A DNA stretch of 64,000 nucleotides from Paragonimus westermani (taxonomy: Eukaryota; Platyhelminthes; Trematoda; Plagiorchiida; Troglotrematidae): NCBI GenBank assembly GCA_008508345.1, contig QNGE01001743.1, forward strand, positions 82,396-146,395, given 5' to 3'. A program made the translations under genes and the position numbers. The stretch's first letter is position 1; every line of letters starts with the position of its first letter. Shown in pieces: positions 63,184-64,000 of the stretch. The notes below the pieces were generated by a model that worked only from the letters and a program-made list of their open reading frames with translations, had not been told where the DNA came from and made no database searches.

Positions 63184-63700
63184 AAGCAGTACTGCTTCTG
63201 ATTGCTTATCCAGACGCTAAATCACCAAAGCGTCATTCACTCTAAAATCTCTCAATGTAACATTGTGCTTCTGTGTGTGGGACTAGTTGTACGATACTGA
63301 CGTTCAAATTCAGTTCACAACTAAATGCTAACCATCACAGTGGTGGAATTCGAGCCTGGTGCCTGGTTTTGAATCGGGACGGTCGAAGAGCCCCTGAGCT
63401 TGCGAACGCTTTGATCAAATTCGGTTGATGCTCGAGTTGCTACACAAAATGTCACATGTGTCATCGGTTTCTGAAAGGAACGTTTTCTGTTCTAATGCAA
63501 AAGTCTAGGAGTACAACACGCTGAAAGCTAATTTGTGGTCTCACAGTCACACCACATGGTCAGCATGTGACTATCCTGCGACCGCTGTTTCTGTTTTGTT
63601 CAGTTGTTCACAATGTTAGCAAGAGAAAGAAAACTCCCATAAACCTGACCAACTAAACCCAAATCAAATGACAGCGATAAAAGCAGAACATGTTTTTTCG
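63184..63700. other. No gene recognised between PLE remnants
   Basis: Nothing supportable on either strand. It may be decayed PLE sequence given its neighbours. Confidence 0.4.
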
Positions 63701-63949
63701 TCAATCTACCTGACTCCCGATGTTGGACGGCAGACACATTATGTCTGCGAGATAATGTCTACCGTGTATATAACTTTTGAGATGATCGCAACTCACCGTT
63801 CCGACTGACTGGAGGTGTACACACACGAGCATGCCCACACAATCGGACGCATGGAAAAGAGTGCACACGTGGTTGTGTGGTTGTTGTCTTATCGTAAACC
63901 CTGTTTGCCCAATCATTACTTTAGTCCAATCTTTATCAGAACAATGCAT
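63701..63949 (-). pseudogene. GIY-YIG endonuclease remnant, family 1-like
   Basis: The minus strand reads VMIGQTGFTIRQQPHNH, which aligns with YVGQTRRKLSTRIHEH at identical 16-residue spacing. LVCVHLQSVGTVSC follows, aligning with LISVHEDETGHTFN two residues further on. The tyrosine and the Glu of HEH are replaced (Met, Asn). A divergent, inactive copy. Confidence 0.55.
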
Positions 63950-64000
63950 CTACTATCGACGATTTTAGCCTAGGCGAGTGCATTCATGTTGGAGACAATA

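Overview
The window looks like eukaryotic, probably flatworm and most likely digenean fluke, genomic DNA. That call is an inference: low GC, very low coding density, kilobase introns with GT-AG splice sites, and many degraded Penelope-like retroelements (PLEs). No rRNA, tRNA, CRISPR array or bacterial-style operon is seen. Two single N positions (41998, 48347) mark assembly uncertainty, and both lie in PLE copies.

One host gene can be rebuilt. Six phase-compatible exons on the plus strand (32891-33158, 34512-34605, 40128-40307, 47051-47168, 49731-49904, 57272-57402) encode the C-terminal 320 residues of a double-C2 protein most like synaptotagmin 15/17. Exons 1-3 form C2A and exons 4-6 form C2B, ending in a TAG with an AATAAA 159 bases downstream. 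The first visible exon starts inside a codon, so at least one 5' exon is missing. The visible calcium-binding loops lack most of the expected aspartates, so calcium-independent membrane or protein binding is predicted.

The other recognisable content is PLE debris. Fragments lie at 18.0-18.8 kb (minus; reverse transcriptase YVDD box plus GIY-YIG endonuclease), 18.9-19.0 kb (plus; endonuclease tail), 41.6-42.0 kb (minus; endonuclease and 3' arm), 42.3-42.7 kb (plus; N-terminal RT), 47.8-48.5 kb (minus; endonuclease between inverted arms), 53.0-53.8 kb (plus; intact endonuclease frame between 157-base inverted arms), 62.2-63.0 kb (minus; RT thumb, linker, endonuclease) and 63.7-63.95 kb (minus; endonuclease). 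A weaker N-terminal fragment lies at 56.4-56.7 kb. Those between 40.3 and 57.3 kb sit in introns of the synaptotagmin-like gene.

The most interesting signal is in the PLE terminal arms. Two unrelated arm families each carry a hammerhead-ribozyme-like core. In family 1 (41.6 and 53 kb) helix III is only the palindrome ACGU, so it would need to act as a dimer. In family 2 (47.8 and 48.5 kb) helices I and III are well formed but helix II is almost absent. The arm facing the endonuclease in each element carries the motif in sense with the element. Two motifs also lie in sense with the host gene inside its introns.

The regions 1-18 kb, 19-32.9 kb and 57.6-62.2 kb hold no gene I can support. They contain short interspersed repeats (families A and B), small inverted or tandem repeats and random open frames.
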